Assembly (NCBI GenBank): GCA_021083345.1
Contig: JAJGRE010000001.1
Location: forward strand, 496,001-560,000
Length of the DNA stretch: 64,000 bases
Reading direction: 5' to 3'
Origin: Calditrichales bacterium MX18-03
GTDB lineage: Bacteria > Bacillota > Clostridia > Lutisporales > Lutisporaceae
Below, piece after piece: positions 35,930 to 45,856 of this stretch. Position 1 is the first letter of the stretch; each line of letters starts with the position of its first letter. A program made the translations under genes and the position numbers. The notes under the pieces were generated by a model. It saw only the letters and a program-made list of their open reading frames with translations, was not told where the DNA came from and ran no database searches.

Positions 35930-36906
35930 GTCAGATCCTCCCCTTTCTTAACTGAAGCCTTTCTTTCTTTTCTCATCTTGCCGTAGCGGTCTATCAATAC
36001 GGCAATCAATAAGGTGGCACCGATGACGAAGGTTTGCCAATACACATCGACGTTGAGAAGCGTCAAAGCATTGGTGATCTGCGCCATCAGCAGGGAGCCC
36101 AGAAATGCGCCGATGACCGTTCCTTCGCCCCCCTGCAGACTTGCGCCGCCTATAATGACAGCAGTTATAACCCTGAGCTCAAGGCCTGATCCGGCAGTAA
36201 CCGAAGCCGCTCCCAGCCTCGCTGTCATGACAACGCCTGCAAAACCTGCCAACAGCCCTGTAATGCCGTAATTCAGGATCTTCATCCTGTCAACGGGAAT
36301 ACCGGATAGCCTTGCTGCCTTTTCATTACCGCCGATGTAATAGTTCTGCCTGAAAAATCTGGATTGTCTCAGCAATATGTCTCCGATGATCACAAAAAGG
36401 ATGGCAAACCAAATCGGCGCCTGGATCCCCAGCAGCGTTTTCTGGCCAATGGCCGTAAAGCTGTCGCTGAGACCGGAGATATTCTGTCCCTTGGTAAGGA
36501 TCAGCGTCAAGCCCCTGAAAAGGCTTAAGCTGGCCAGGGTGGTGACAAAAGGGTTTATGCCCAGCTTGGAGACCACAAAGCCGTTAAAAAGGCCGATTGT
36601 CGTTCCCACCAGCAGCCCCACCAATATGGCAGCAAAGGCAGGTACGCCATTGGTCACGCACATGGCCACCACCGCGCCTGTGAAAGCTACAATGGAACCT
36701 ACCGACATGTCAAAACCGCCGCTGACCATCAGGTTGGTCATGCCCACTGCAATGATGACTTCAATGGACAGACCCAGAAGCAAGGCCAGTATGTTCCCCT
36801 GGTTTAGAAAATACGGGGAAACAAAGCTCATGGTGATGAATGTCGCCAGGACGATAATGAATATCATAAACTCTCTTTGCTTTGCAATTCTTCTTAACAA
36901 ATTCAA
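35902..36906 (-). CDS. RbsC-like sugar ABC transporter permease
   Basis: 334 residues, eight to ten membrane helices, with the family motif GGFDMSVGSIVAFTGAVVAM and the loop NEKAARLSGIPVDRMKILNY that contacts the ATPase. It forms the membrane channel for a monosaccharide-type importer. It starts with TTG after GAGGTG. It lies 14 bp after the ATPase gene and overlaps the URO-D gene. Confidence 0.9.
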   Translation of the reverse strand: MNLLRRIAKQREFMIFIIVLATFITMSFVSPYFLNQGNILALLLGLSIEVIIAVGMTNLMVSGGFDMSVGSIVAFTGAVVAMCVTNGVPAFAAILVGLLVGTTIGLFNGFVVSKLGINPFVTTLASLSLFRGLTLILTKGQNISGLSDSFTAIGQKTLLGIQAPIWFAILFVIIGDILLRQSRFFRQNYYIGGNEKAARLSGIPVDRMKILNYGITGLLAGFAGVVMTARLGAASVTAGSGLELRVITAVIIGGASLQGGEGTVIGAFLGSLLMAQITNALTLLNVDVYWQTFVIGATLLIAVLIDRYGKMRKERKASVKKGEDLTCNIQVMKE

Positions 36907-36920
36907 ATCCTACACCTCAT

Positions 36921-38426
36921 TTACCTTATATTCGATCCCGCTGCAAGGGAGATGATATTTTCTTCGTTTGCATCCTTTTTCAGAACCTCTCCTGCCAACC
37001 GGCCATCCTTCATGACAATGATCCTGTCACTCAGCCCCAGAACCTCCGGCAAGTCGGAAGAAATCAGGATAATGCCGACACCTGTCTGAGCCAGCTTTCT
37101 GATCAGGTCATAGATATCGCTCTTGGCACCTACATCCACGCCTCTTGTGGGTTCATCAACAATGAGCAGCTTCGGTTTGATGCTGAACCATGTCCCGAGA
37201 AGGATTTTCTGCTGGTTCCCACCGGAAAGATTGGCAACGACCTGCTCATTTCCGGTTGCAGCCACATGGAATTCCCTGATGCAGCTTTCACTGTTCTCCT
37301 TCACCTTGTTTTCCTTGATAAAGCCTTTGAAACTGAAATCCTTCAGTTTGTTTGAGATGAAATTGTCCTTGATGCCGAATTTCAGGTACAGTCCCTGGGA
37401 TTTTCTATCTTCGCTCAGGTAACCGATGCCCATATTGATGGCATCGCCGGGCGTCCTGACATGGATTTTTCTGCCTTCCAGATACAGCTCGCCTGCATCA
37501 ATGGGCTCAGAGCCGAATATCCCTCTAGCGACCTCCGTTCTTCCTGCACCGATAAGTCCCGCAAAACCTACGATTTCTCCCTTTCCAACCTTGAAGCTGA
37601 CCGCTTTGAAGTCGGAGCCCCGAGAGATATTCTTTGCTTCAAAAAGCACATCCTCCGGCACATAACCTTCCGCCCGCATTCCGAAGATGTTCTCAATCTT
37701 TCTGCCCACCATTTTTGAGATCAGGAAATCTTCATCGATGTCCTTTACCTGCGCCTCACAAATGTATTCCCCATCCCGCAGGACGGTCACCGTATCGGCG
37801 ATTTCGAATATTTCTTTCAGATGGTGGGAGATATATATGAAGGAAATGCCTTTATCCTTAAGCGCCCTAATATTCTTAAATAATTGTTTCACTTCGATTT
37901 CGGTAAGGGAAGATGTGGGTTCATCCAGTATCAGCACCCTGGGGCTGAAGGACATGGCCTTCAGTATTTCCACCACCTGCTGGTTTGCCAGGGACAAATC
38001 GCTTACCGGCACCATGGGATCAATAGCATCAATATCAAAATATGACAGCATCTCTGCCGTACGCTTGCGCAGCGCGTCCCAATCGATCCGATTCAAGCCC
38101 TTGACGGGCTGACGGTTCGCAAAAATGTTCTCTGCTACGCTAAGGCTTGGTATCAGGCTCAGCTCCTGATAAACGATGCTGATGCCCTTTTCGTTGGCAT
38201 CATGAGGTGAAGAAAACTCCTGCTTTTCCCCTTCCAGATAGATTTCTCCGGCATCCGGCTTGTAAATGCCGCCTAATGTCAGCATAAGCGTACTCTTACC
38301 GGCTCCGTTTTCGCCTACAATCGCGTGTACCTCGCCTTTTCTCACGTTCAAATCGACGCAGTTCAATGCCCTGACCCCTGGAAAATGCTTGATAATGCCT
38401 TTGGCCTGAAGTATATATTCTTCCAT
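36921..38426 (-). CDS. RbsA-like double ATPase of a sugar ABC transporter
   Basis: 501 residues with two ABC domains. The first has Walker A GENGAGKST, signature LSLANQQ and Walker B VLILDEPTS. The second has the degenerate Walker A GLIGAGRTE usual in this family, signature LSGGNQQK and LLIVDEPTRGVDVG. It energises uptake of a monosaccharide. ATG 38426 follows AGGTG; the frame extends seven codons further without need. Confidence 0.92.
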   Translation of the reverse strand: MEEYILQAKGIIKHFPGVRALNCVDLNVRKGEVHAIVGENGAGKSTLMLTLGGIYKPDAGEIYLEGEKQEFSSPHDANEKGISIVYQELSLIPSLSVAENIFANRQPVKGLNRIDWDALRKRTAEMLSYFDIDAIDPMVPVSDLSLANQQVVEILKAMSFSPRVLILDEPTSSLTEIEVKQLFKNIRALKDKGISFIYISHHLKEIFEIADTVTVLRDGEYICEAQVKDIDEDFLISKMVGRKIENIFGMRAEGYVPEDVLFEAKNISRGSDFKAVSFKVGKGEIVGFAGLIGAGRTEVARGIFGSEPIDAGELYLEGRKIHVRTPGDAINMGIGYLSEDRKSQGLYLKFGIKDNFISNKLKDFSFKGFIKENKVKENSESCIREFHVAATGNEQVVANLSGGNQQKILLGTWFSIKPKLLIVDEPTRGVDVGAKSDIYDLIRKLAQTGVGIILISSDLPEVLGLSDRIIVMKDGRLAGEVLKKDANEENIISLAAGSNIR

Positions 38427-38468
38427 TTCAACACCTGCCTTTCCCAACTCCCATGGGTTTATTAAGCA

Positions 38469-38494
38469 ATAGCTTGGGTGTTACCCCAAGCTAT
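38469..38494. other. intergenic hairpin between binding-protein and ATPase genes
   Basis: Perfect 10-bp stem ATAGCTTGGG / CCCAAGCTAT with a 6-nt loop, no T run. Such hairpins often protect the upstream binding-protein mRNA and lower downstream expression. Confidence 0.6.
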
Positions 38495-38543
38495 CACTTA
38501 GCCTACTTCTCCTGAAGTATTATTTGATTGTAATGCGTTCCGC

Positions 38544-39569
38544 TTATTTGTTTCTCATGAAGTAGGTGTAGTTGGTCTCATCAACGATAATGACGCCTGT
38601 ATCGACGGTTGACGGGATCCCCATGACCTTTGCCGCTTTATTGTCGCTTGTGATTTCAACCTTGCTGTTGTTGAGGTTGTAAAGGATCTGTACGGCATAA
38701 TACGGCATCAAAGCTGTCTGCTGTGCAACCGAGGCCGAAATGACACCCTTGCTGATGGCATCCAGCACCTCATTGCCCCTATCCATTGCTACGATCTTGA
38801 CCTTTCCTGCCAGCTTGGCTTCTGATACTGCGGTAGCTGCCCCAGACCCGCCGGCAGCTTCCACACATGCAATCCCGGCCAGGTCGGGGAATTTCTGCAA
38901 CAACGCAGCTGCTGCTGAAGCTGCGACGATGGGGTCTGATTGCGTGTCAACGATTTGAACCACTTCGATGTCCGGATATTTTGCCAGGGCTGTCTTATAA
39001 CCCAGAACCCGTTCCTCAAGGTTGGACTGTCCGGGTTTTGTCATAATGGCAACTTTGCCTTTTCCGCCGATGAGGGAAGCCAGTTTCTCTCCGCCCATCA
39101 TGCCGGCATTGACATTTCCGGTACCTACAAAGGCCATCCGTGTAGAATCAGGAAGGTCGGCATCCACGGTTACGACTGGTATACCTGCATCGGTAGCTTT
39201 TTTTACAATGGAATTAAGAGACGGTTCAAAACCTACGACAACAATTCCGTGGGGTTTCTTTGCGATAGCCTGCTCAAAAGCAGCTACCATGGCATTCATA
39301 TCATACTCGGCCGGTCCCACATATTCGGTTCTGACCCCAAGTTCTTCCCCTACTTTTTTCATGCCCATTTTATGATCATAGAAATAGTCAAGATTTCCCA
39401 GTGCCGAGACTTCGATATAGAGCTGGTCCTTGACAGCTGGAGCAGCCGGTGCAGCTGCTTCTGCTTCTGTTGCCGCCGGTGCAGCCGGGGCTTCGGGCTT
39501 CGGTGCTGCGCAGGCAGCCAGCGAGATAACCATGACCACTGTGAGAACAAGTGCCATCCATCTTTTCAT
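38544..39569 (-). CDS. RbsB-like sugar-binding lipoprotein
   Basis: 341 residues. Lipoprotein signal MKRWMALVLTVVMVISLAAC, an Ala/Pro-rich linker (about 21-47), then a type-I periplasmic-binding fold (LGVRTEYVGPAEYDMNAMVA, GIVVVGFEPSLNSIVKKATD, AGIPVVTVDADLPDSTRMAF). It captures a monosaccharide or similar ligand outside the membrane and hands it to the permease and ATPase downstream. The ligand cannot be read from sequence; the xyl operon nearby makes a pentose possible. Confidence 0.88.
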   Translation of the reverse strand: MKRWMALVLTVVMVISLAACAAPKPEAPAAPAATEAEAAAPAAPAVKDQLYIEVSALGNLDYFYDHKMGMKKVGEELGVRTEYVGPAEYDMNAMVAAFEQAIAKKPHGIVVVGFEPSLNSIVKKATDAGIPVVTVDADLPDSTRMAFVGTGNVNAGMMGGEKLASLIGGKGKVAIMTKPGQSNLEERVLGYKTALAKYPDIEVVQIVDTQSDPIVAASAAAALLQKFPDLAGIACVEAAGGSGAATAVSEAKLAGKVKIVAMDRGNEVLDAISKGVISASVAQQTALMPYYAVQILYNLNNSKVEITSDNKAAKVMGIPSTVDTGVIIVDETNYTYFMRNK

Positions 39570-39652
39570 TACTCTTAATCCCCCTTTTGATTTATGGTAT
39601 AAACCGATTATAGCATGGCAACAATCCGGATATTTATATAAGAAATTAAGAA

Positions 39653-39685
39653 AAGAGTGAATATTTTAATATAAACTTCACTCTT
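39653..39685 (-). terminator. possible terminator of the GH65/pgmB operon
   Basis: Inverted repeat AAGAGTGAA / TTCACTCTT (9 bp, 15-nt loop). On the minus strand it is followed by TTTTCTTAATTTCTT, about 65 bp after the pgmB stop. Confidence 0.45.
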
Positions 39686-39749
39686 CTCATCAGCTCGATT
39701 ATTCGATTTAAATTAGTGCTACCGCTTAAAAAAATGCTATAAGTCCTCC

Positions 39750-40385
39750 CTATCCCATTAATTCATAAAGGCCCGGCACCACGATATCCGCATCCTTGAG
39801 GATATCCCTGCTGCCTATGCCCACAGTCCTCATACCGGCTGCCCTGGCTGCTTCTATGCCGGCTTCGGCATCTTCATAGACGACGCATTCTTCCGGCCGG
39901 AGTCCCAGCTCCTGGGCGGCTATCAAAAACACTTCCGGATCCGGCTTTGCCTTGGAGGTCTTGTTTCCATCCACAATAGCATCAAAAAGTGCCGTAATGC
40001 TTAGCCGATTCAGTATGATCGGCGAGTTTTTACTGGCAGAACCCAGGGCTATCTTGACACCCCTGTCCTTCAGCATTTCCATGTATGCTTTTGCGCCTTC
40101 CAGCAATTCCGATTCATCTATGGCAGATATGTATTCCACATACCACGCATTCTTTTTATCGGCAAGCTGCAGCTTCTCGTCTTCACTAAAGCTGAGCCCT
40201 CCTACTTCAAGCAGGATTTCCAGGGAACGCATCCTGCTCACCCCCTTGAGCCGTTCATTGTGTGACGCGTCGAATTCAAAGCCCAGTTCATTGGCCAGTC
40301 TTTTCCATGCTTGATAATGGAATTTAGCAGTATCCACAATGACACCATCCAGATCAAAGATGGCGCCTTTCATATTTTCCAGCAT
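39750..40385 (-). CDS. pgmB: beta-phosphoglucomutase
   Basis: 211 residues from the chosen ATG. HAD-superfamily enzyme: nucleophile motif GAIFDLDGVIVDTAKFHYQA, motif 2 ALGSASKNS, motif 3 Lys in TSKAKPDPEVFL and motif 4 VYEDAEAGIEAARAAGM. It converts beta-glucose 1-phosphate to glucose 6-phosphate. Inverting GH65 phosphorylases release beta-glucose 1-phosphate, and two such genes lie directly upstream, so the pathway is coherent. Start is uncertain: ATG 40385 follows GAAAGGGG at long spacing; GTG 40430 overlaps the upstream stop but has no site. Confidence 0.9.
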   Translation of the reverse strand: MLENMKGAIFDLDGVIVDTAKFHYQAWKRLANELGFEFDASHNERLKGVSRMRSLEILLEVGGLSFSEDEKLQLADKKNAWYVEYISAIDESELLEGAKAYMEMLKDRGVKIALGSASKNSPIILNRLSITALFDAIVDGNKTSKAKPDPEVFLIAAQELGLRPEECVVYEDAEAGIEAARAAGMRTVGIGSRDILKDADIVVPGLYELMG

Positions 40386-40426
40386 GTTGTACTTATACCC
40401 CTTTCTTGCAGCAGCAATTTCATCTT

Positions 40427-42619
40427 TCACCCTAATTTTACTATATTCTGGCGATCATGTGTAAGCTCTATGGAATATTTTTCTCCCCTCACATTGACTT
40501 TAAAGGCAAGCCGGCTCCACTTTTGGGGTAGGTTGGGTGTGACGGAAACCCGACCGTCCCGTACGCATAATCCCGCAAATCCGAGAATGGCTGACATCCA
40601 TGCACCGCCATTGGCTGCCGGATGTGTACCGCCTATATAAATGGTGCCCGCAAACTGCTTTGACTCTCCGGTCAAATCAATGCTTGCGCTTTTCTTGAAA
40701 AAGGGATAGGCCCACTCTGCATTTCCTGTTTCGCAGGAAAGCAGTGCATAGATGCAGGGGCTAAGGCTGGAACCGTGCTCCGTTCTGGGCTCGTAATAGG
40801 TCCAGTTGGCTTTCAGCACTTCCGAATGATATGTGTCCCTGAAAAGGTAAAGCATCAGGACCACATCTGCCTGTTTGATGATCCTGGTGTCTGACGCAAC
40901 ACCGTGTCCGCCGCCCCAATACTCCCTGGGATCGAGGAGTCTGTTTTTCACTTCTGCCAGGGAACAATCCTCCAGACGGTGGTAGCCGTCGAACTGCTCT
41001 ATGACCAGTGTCTTTTCATCCGGCTGTATCACATACAGCTTTTCCTTCATCCTGGCTATATTGGCGATTTCTCCGCTGTAATCCAGCTTTTCCAGCAATT
41101 CCGCATAAACTTCCGGATTGCCTTCTTTCAGCAGCTGCAATACCTGCAGCGCAGCCTCCAATGTATGGTGCACCATTCTGTTGGTGTATGCGTTGTTATT
41201 GACCCTTTCATGGTATTCATCCGGACCGATTACATCCAAAATCTCATACCGGTCCTTATCCTCTTTGAAGTAAGCATAGCTGTGATAGAACCTAGCACAT
41301 TCGAGGATGACCTCTGCGCCGCCTTCCGACAGGATGCTCATGTCCCCGGTATATCTGTAGAATTCCCAGATAGCATAGGCAATAGCAGCGCTGATGTGGA
41401 CCTGTTTATCCTTGAAATACGTTCTGACAGGCCGTCCTGTAAAAACATCCGTTACATTGTAGTCGCTGCACGCATCGTCGCCGTTTTCCTGGCTCTCCCA
41501 GGCATAAAAGGCACCCCGGTATCCATAGCAAGCCGCTTTCCTCCTGGCTCCATTCAAGGATTTGATGCGGTACCGGATCAGGCTCTTTGCTGCATCCGGA
41601 TGGGTATGCAAAAAGAAAGGAAGCATGAATAGCTCCGTATCCCAGAATATGGCCCCTTTATAGGTTTGTCCCGATAGTCCTCTGGCCGGTATGGACTGAT
41701 CCTGGGCATGGAAAGGTGCAATGATTTCAAGCTGGTAGATGCTGTACCGGAGGGCCAGCTGATCCTGCTCATCCCCTTCGATCACCACATCCGCGTCTTC
41801 CCATCTGGTCTTCCAGCATGCTGCATGGTCCTGACTGGCTCTAATGTAACCTGCTTCGGCAGTTTTCAGGACTGCTTCACCAGCGGCTTCAACCATATCC
41901 GTGACATTGTCTTTCCCAGTATAGACTGAGACATATTTATAGAAGGTATAAGCCGTATCCGGCTCTGAACACCACTTAATGATGCGGAAAATACCTTTAT
42001 CCTGCTTTTCTATCGTTTCCTCCGCTATGAAGCTTCTTTTACAGGCCTCTGCTACGACGATGGGGACCATCAGCTCCTGGGTTATGCTTTGAACCCGGAT
42101 GACATCTCCCGCTTGTTCGCAAGAAAAGCCCTCGAGATGAGGGCCGTTGATATCCCATACATCTCCGTCGATTCCCGTCTTTATGGTGATCTCACAGCTC
42201 TTTTCCAATCTGACGGTATACTTCAGGCACAACATGTGGTACGCCGACAGGCTAGCAAACCGCTCCGCCTCAACAGTTACCCGGCCATATGCCGTATCCC
42301 ACACCGTATTTCGCCAGTGAAGCCCCTCCCTGATATCCAACATCTGCCGATGGCATACCGGTTTCTCTTGCAATACGCCGATTGACTTACCTTCAACGGC
42401 CAGTGAAGTAAAAAGCCCATTGGGTGCATTGACAGGCTCACGCCATTTGTTCCCGACTCTGTCGTAAACACCGGGGAGATTACAAGCCACCAGTTCATTT
42501 TTTGTATACTCCTCCATGGTTCCGCGATAGCCCATATATCCGTTGCCGGTCATGAATTTATTCCCGTTGCTTGTTATACGGCTGCTGTCAAACCCTTCCT
42601 CACATACCCGCCATGTCAT
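40427..42619 (-). CDS. GH65 family disaccharide phosphorylase
   Basis: 730 residues with the GH65 layout: an N-terminal beta-sandwich domain (about 1-250), a linker, an (alpha/alpha)6 barrel (about 300-650) and a small C-terminal domain. The catalytic acid motif is visible as DVIGPDEYHERVNNNAYTNR, and the phosphate-binding region as YYEPRTEHGSSLSPCIY...GGTHPAANGG. It phosphorolyses an alpha-linked glucose disaccharide (maltose, kojibiose, nigerose, trehalose or glucosyl-rhamnose in known members) to beta-glucose 1-phosphate. The start follows GGAGGGGAT one base after the upstream GH65 stop. Confidence 0.88.
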   Translation of the reverse strand: MTWRVCEEGFDSSRITSNGNKFMTGNGYMGYRGTMEEYTKNELVACNLPGVYDRVGNKWREPVNAPNGLFTSLAVEGKSIGVLQEKPVCHRQMLDIREGLHWRNTVWDTAYGRVTVEAERFASLSAYHMLCLKYTVRLEKSCEITIKTGIDGDVWDINGPHLEGFSCEQAGDVIRVQSITQELMVPIVVAEACKRSFIAEETIEKQDKGIFRIIKWCSEPDTAYTFYKYVSVYTGKDNVTDMVEAAGEAVLKTAEAGYIRASQDHAACWKTRWEDADVVIEGDEQDQLALRYSIYQLEIIAPFHAQDQSIPARGLSGQTYKGAIFWDTELFMLPFFLHTHPDAAKSLIRYRIKSLNGARRKAACYGYRGAFYAWESQENGDDACSDYNVTDVFTGRPVRTYFKDKQVHISAAIAYAIWEFYRYTGDMSILSEGGAEVILECARFYHSYAYFKEDKDRYEILDVIGPDEYHERVNNNAYTNRMVHHTLEAALQVLQLLKEGNPEVYAELLEKLDYSGEIANIARMKEKLYVIQPDEKTLVIEQFDGYHRLEDCSLAEVKNRLLDPREYWGGGHGVASDTRIIKQADVVLMLYLFRDTYHSEVLKANWTYYEPRTEHGSSLSPCIYALLSCETGNAEWAYPFFKKSASIDLTGESKQFAGTIYIGGTHPAANGGAWMSAILGFAGLCVRDGRVSVTPNLPQKWSRLAFKVNVRGEKYSIELTHDRQNIVKLG

Positions 42620-42620
42620 G

Positions 42621-44930
42621 CTATCCCCTCCAACATTCCGGTATCGCCAGCGTCAATCCCTTGGGGACAACCTCATATCTTTCATTGTAAACCTCGATCG
42701 ATGCGGTCTTTTCATTCAGCGTCCGGAAGCTTACGTTTTCCTTGTTTACTTTTATTAAAAGCACTGCCCCCCGGTATACGATCCTGAAGCTATAGCTGTT
42801 CCATGCCTTGGGTATGGAAGGATTGAACCTGAGGCTTGCGCCGTCGCTGCGCATCCCGCCAAAGCCGTAAACGATATTGATCCAGGCGCCGGCCAGGCTT
42901 GTGGTGTGGAGACCTTCCCTGGTGTTCCGGTTATAGTTGTCAAGATCCAGCCGGGTTGCAAAACCGAAGAAATCAAAGGCTTCTTCATGTTTCTGCAGCT
43001 CGGAGGCAAAAATCGAATGAATGCAGGGTGAAAGCGATGACTCGTGAATCGTCCTGGGTTCGTAGAAATCATAATTGGCTTTTTTGCATTCATAAGTGAA
43101 CGCCTGATTGTACAGGAACATAAACATCAGGACATCCGGCTGCTTGATCATGTCGGAACGATAGATCCGGTCGTAGGACCAATTGTGGTACAGGGGAAAC
43201 TCCTCTACCGGGATAGCATCCACATCGATCCGCGGCAGGTTGAAATAGCCTTCATGCTGCTCGTAGATCCCGCTGGCTTCATCCAACAGGAGCAGCATAT
43301 TGTCGGAACAGTTTTTGAAGCTTGCCAGCTCTTCTTCAGTAAACCCTGTTAGCGTTTTGAGTGCAGCATACTGAGCCGCAGCCTTCTCTTTCATTTCTTC
43401 CAAAACCTCCAGGGTATACTCAAAGGTTCTTTTCGCCATATAATTGGTATAGCAGTTATTATTCACCATCATATGGAACTCATCCGGTCCCATGACGGAG
43501 AAGAATCCGAACTTTTTGGTGACCTGCCCCCAGGCGCCCCGGGACTTCAGGAACCGGCTGATCTGTAGCAGCATCTCTGCACCGTGGGTGTACAAGAATG
43601 CCTTGTCTTCGCTTAAGTGCACGTAATGCCAGATTCCATAAGCAACACCTGTACTAGGCTGGAACTGGATGCTGGCATGCTGCCAGAGATCACAGGCTTC
43701 CTCCCCGTTCAAGGTTGCCACCGGATAGCAGGCACCGCCGCCATCCAGCATCTTGGCACGTTCCATCGCTCTTCCAAGATTGCTGTATCTGAATTCCAGC
43801 AGATTTCTGGCAGCCGTCGGATTGTTGAATATATAAAAAGGCAGGCAATAGGTTTCGGTATCCCAGAATGCATGCCCGTTATAGGCTTCGCCTGTCAGAC
43901 CCTTCGCGCCGATATTATTGGCAGGGTTTTGGCCGTGGTAGGTCTGCTGCATTTGAAAGATGCAAAAGCGTATCCCCTGCTGATTCTTCTCATCACCGTC
44001 AATTTCAATATCAAACCGGTCCCAGAATTGCTTCCACAGCGCTTTATTTTCCGACAGAGCGGTGTCCCAGCTCTTGACAGCTTGTGCCCTGACCCCGCTG
44101 ATACCGCTTTCCCAAAGGCTCTCGTTATCTATTTCCATATCCTTCTGTACAATATTCGCTACACGCTTATCTACTGTACTGGCTTCACCGGAGCGGAGCA
44201 TCAAGGTAAATTCATAGCCGATGGATTTTTCGATCGCAAAGGTACGCATTTTTGCAGAGGCGCCGATATCCAGTGTGAAGCCGGAAAAAACCCGCTGCCC
44301 GGATGTCAGCGTTTCGCCGATCATGGCTGCAATATCGCCGACGGCTTCCTTCCTGACAACATTCCAATAGTTCTTCTTTTTCGAAGCATGCAAAGTTCCA
44401 AAGTCCAGCCCCAGGATCAAGTCAACGCTTCCGTCGAAATTGAGCGGCTCAAATACCATTCGCTGATAGCCTTCACTGGTTTTGTCCATGTTGAGGAAGC
44501 GGACGAAGCTGATTTTCAGGTATTTGCCGCTGCGCGTCCTCCAGACAAATTCACGTGTCAGCGTCCCTTCCCTCAGGTCCAATACCCGCGCAAACCCGTC
44601 ATAATCTGCCGTTTTCAGGTCTAGCTGCTCGCCGTCCACCGATATTCTGGTATACAACCAGTCTACGGCATTGACCATGAAATGGGTATGATCGATGATG
44701 CCTTTGTAGGATAACTTGTTTATATCATCTGCGTATTCATAAACACCGTTGAAGTAGCTGCCGATAAGGCTATCGCAGGAGGATCCCTCTTCGAAATAGC
44801 CTCTAACCCCCATGTATTCGTTTCCCAATGAAAAAACGGATTCGGATACCATGCTGCGGGCGGGATCAAAACCTTCTTCAATGATTTTCCATGGATCAAG
44901 CTTATAATAAACATCTGCAACTTTTGCCAT
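42621..44930 (-). CDS. GH65 family disaccharide phosphorylase (second copy)
   Basis: 769 residues. Same family as its neighbour but clearly diverged (catalytic region FSVMGPDEFHMMVNNNCYTN; phosphate region YEPRTIHESSLSPCIHSIFA). The N-terminus SVFSLGNEYMGVRGYFEEG is typical of GH65 proteins. The two enzymes probably act on different linkages or chain forms of imported alpha-glucosides; exact specificity cannot be read. ATG 44930 follows GTGGGGG; a GTG four codons upstream overlaps that site. Confidence 0.88.
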   Translation of the reverse strand: MAKVADVYYKLDPWKIIEEGFDPARSMVSESVFSLGNEYMGVRGYFEEGSSCDSLIGSYFNGVYEYADDINKLSYKGIIDHTHFMVNAVDWLYTRISVDGEQLDLKTADYDGFARVLDLREGTLTREFVWRTRSGKYLKISFVRFLNMDKTSEGYQRMVFEPLNFDGSVDLILGLDFGTLHASKKKNYWNVVRKEAVGDIAAMIGETLTSGQRVFSGFTLDIGASAKMRTFAIEKSIGYEFTLMLRSGEASTVDKRVANIVQKDMEIDNESLWESGISGVRAQAVKSWDTALSENKALWKQFWDRFDIEIDGDEKNQQGIRFCIFQMQQTYHGQNPANNIGAKGLTGEAYNGHAFWDTETYCLPFYIFNNPTAARNLLEFRYSNLGRAMERAKMLDGGGACYPVATLNGEEACDLWQHASIQFQPSTGVAYGIWHYVHLSEDKAFLYTHGAEMLLQISRFLKSRGAWGQVTKKFGFFSVMGPDEFHMMVNNNCYTNYMAKRTFEYTLEVLEEMKEKAAAQYAALKTLTGFTEEELASFKNCSDNMLLLLDEASGIYEQHEGYFNLPRIDVDAIPVEEFPLYHNWSYDRIYRSDMIKQPDVLMFMFLYNQAFTYECKKANYDFYEPRTIHESSLSPCIHSIFASELQKHEEAFDFFGFATRLDLDNYNRNTREGLHTTSLAGAWINIVYGFGGMRSDGASLRFNPSIPKAWNSYSFRIVYRGAVLLIKVNKENVSFRTLNEKTASIEVYNERYEVVPKGLTLAIPECWRG

Positions 44931-44968
44931 TGTAACCCCCACTTTATTCTAAAGATTATATGCAGGCT

Positions 44969-45841
44969 TTACCCTTTGATTCCTGAATGAGTGCTGCTCT
45001 GGGTAATCTGTTTTTGAAAAGCTGTAAACAAAAGGATGGGCGGAATAATTGCAAATACAATTGCCCTAATTATGTCTACATCCGCTGTCTTGCCGTTTCT
45101 GAATTGGAACAAACGAACCATGACCGTCTCCAGTCCCGAGTTGTTGAGTACCAGATAAGGCAGAAGGAAATCCGACCAGGCACAGTTGACTGCATACATT
45201 GCAACGACCATTGTAATGGGCTTGCTCAGCGGCATAACGATCCTGGAAAATATCTGCAGGTTGTTGCAGCCGTCTATCCGGGCTGCTTCGATGATAGATT
45301 TCGGAAGCGTATCAAAATACTGCTTATACAAAACCACGTAGAAAGCATTGGCACCGATGGAGAACCAAAGCGGATAAAAAGTTCCGCTTAAACCCAGCTT
45401 GTTGATGTTGATAAACAAGGGGACGATGCTTGTGGTCGCCGGAACCATAAGACTTCCCAGTACAAGTGCATAAACTAATTTTGATCCCTTGGGCTTGATG
45501 ATGGAGAGCGCAAATGCCAGCAAACCGTTGAATACGATAGCACATATGACACTGCCGGCCACGGAGTATAATGAGTTGATATAGAACTTATAAAACTTAA
45601 GGTCGTTCCACGTCCTCACGAACTTGCTGAAATCAAATTCCTTCGGGAGTATGGACGGCGACAGTGTAAATTCCTTGATGTCCTTAAAGCTGGAAAGCAT
45701 GATCCATACAGGAGGTGCAATGGATATAAGCGTTATAAGCAAACAAACCGTAAATAACGCATAGTAAAGAATCCTGACACCTGGTCTTCTGAGATCCGAC
45801 CGGGTGATAATGCCGTTTTCCTTATCCTGAAGCCTTGACAA
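44969..45841 (-). CDS. MalG-like ABC transporter permease
   Basis: About 290 residues, six membrane helices, with the ATPase-contact EAA motif IIEAARIDGCNNLQIFSRIV before MPLSKP. It is the second membrane subunit of an oligosaccharide importer (CUT1 class). Start is ambiguous: TTG 45841 lies 7 nt from AAAGGGG, while GTG 45850 abuts it. No ATPase is encoded in this operon; CUT1 importers often share an MsmK-type ATPase encoded elsewhere. Confidence 0.88.
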   Translation of the reverse strand: MSRLQDKENGIITRSDLRRPGVRILYYALFTVCLLITLISIAPPVWIMLSSFKDIKEFTLSPSILPKEFDFSKFVRTWNDLKFYKFYINSLYSVAGSVICAIVFNGLLAFALSIIKPKGSKLVYALVLGSLMVPATTSIVPLFININKLGLSGTFYPLWFSIGANAFYVVLYKQYFDTLPKSIIEAARIDGCNNLQIFSRIVMPLSKPITMVVAMYAVNCAWSDFLLPYLVLNNSGLETVMVRLFQFRNGKTADVDIIRAIVFAIIPPILLFTAFQKQITQSSTHSGIKG

Positions 45842-45856
45842 AGCATTCACCCCTTT

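Noticed and set aside
34829-35986. 385-codon plus-strand frame
   Set aside because: Mirror of the URO-D-family gene. Its composition (many His, Gln, Phe) is that of an antisense frame and no family is recognisable.
43617-44624. 335-codon plus-strand frame
   Set aside because: Antisense of the second GH65 gene, with no start site or recognisable domain.
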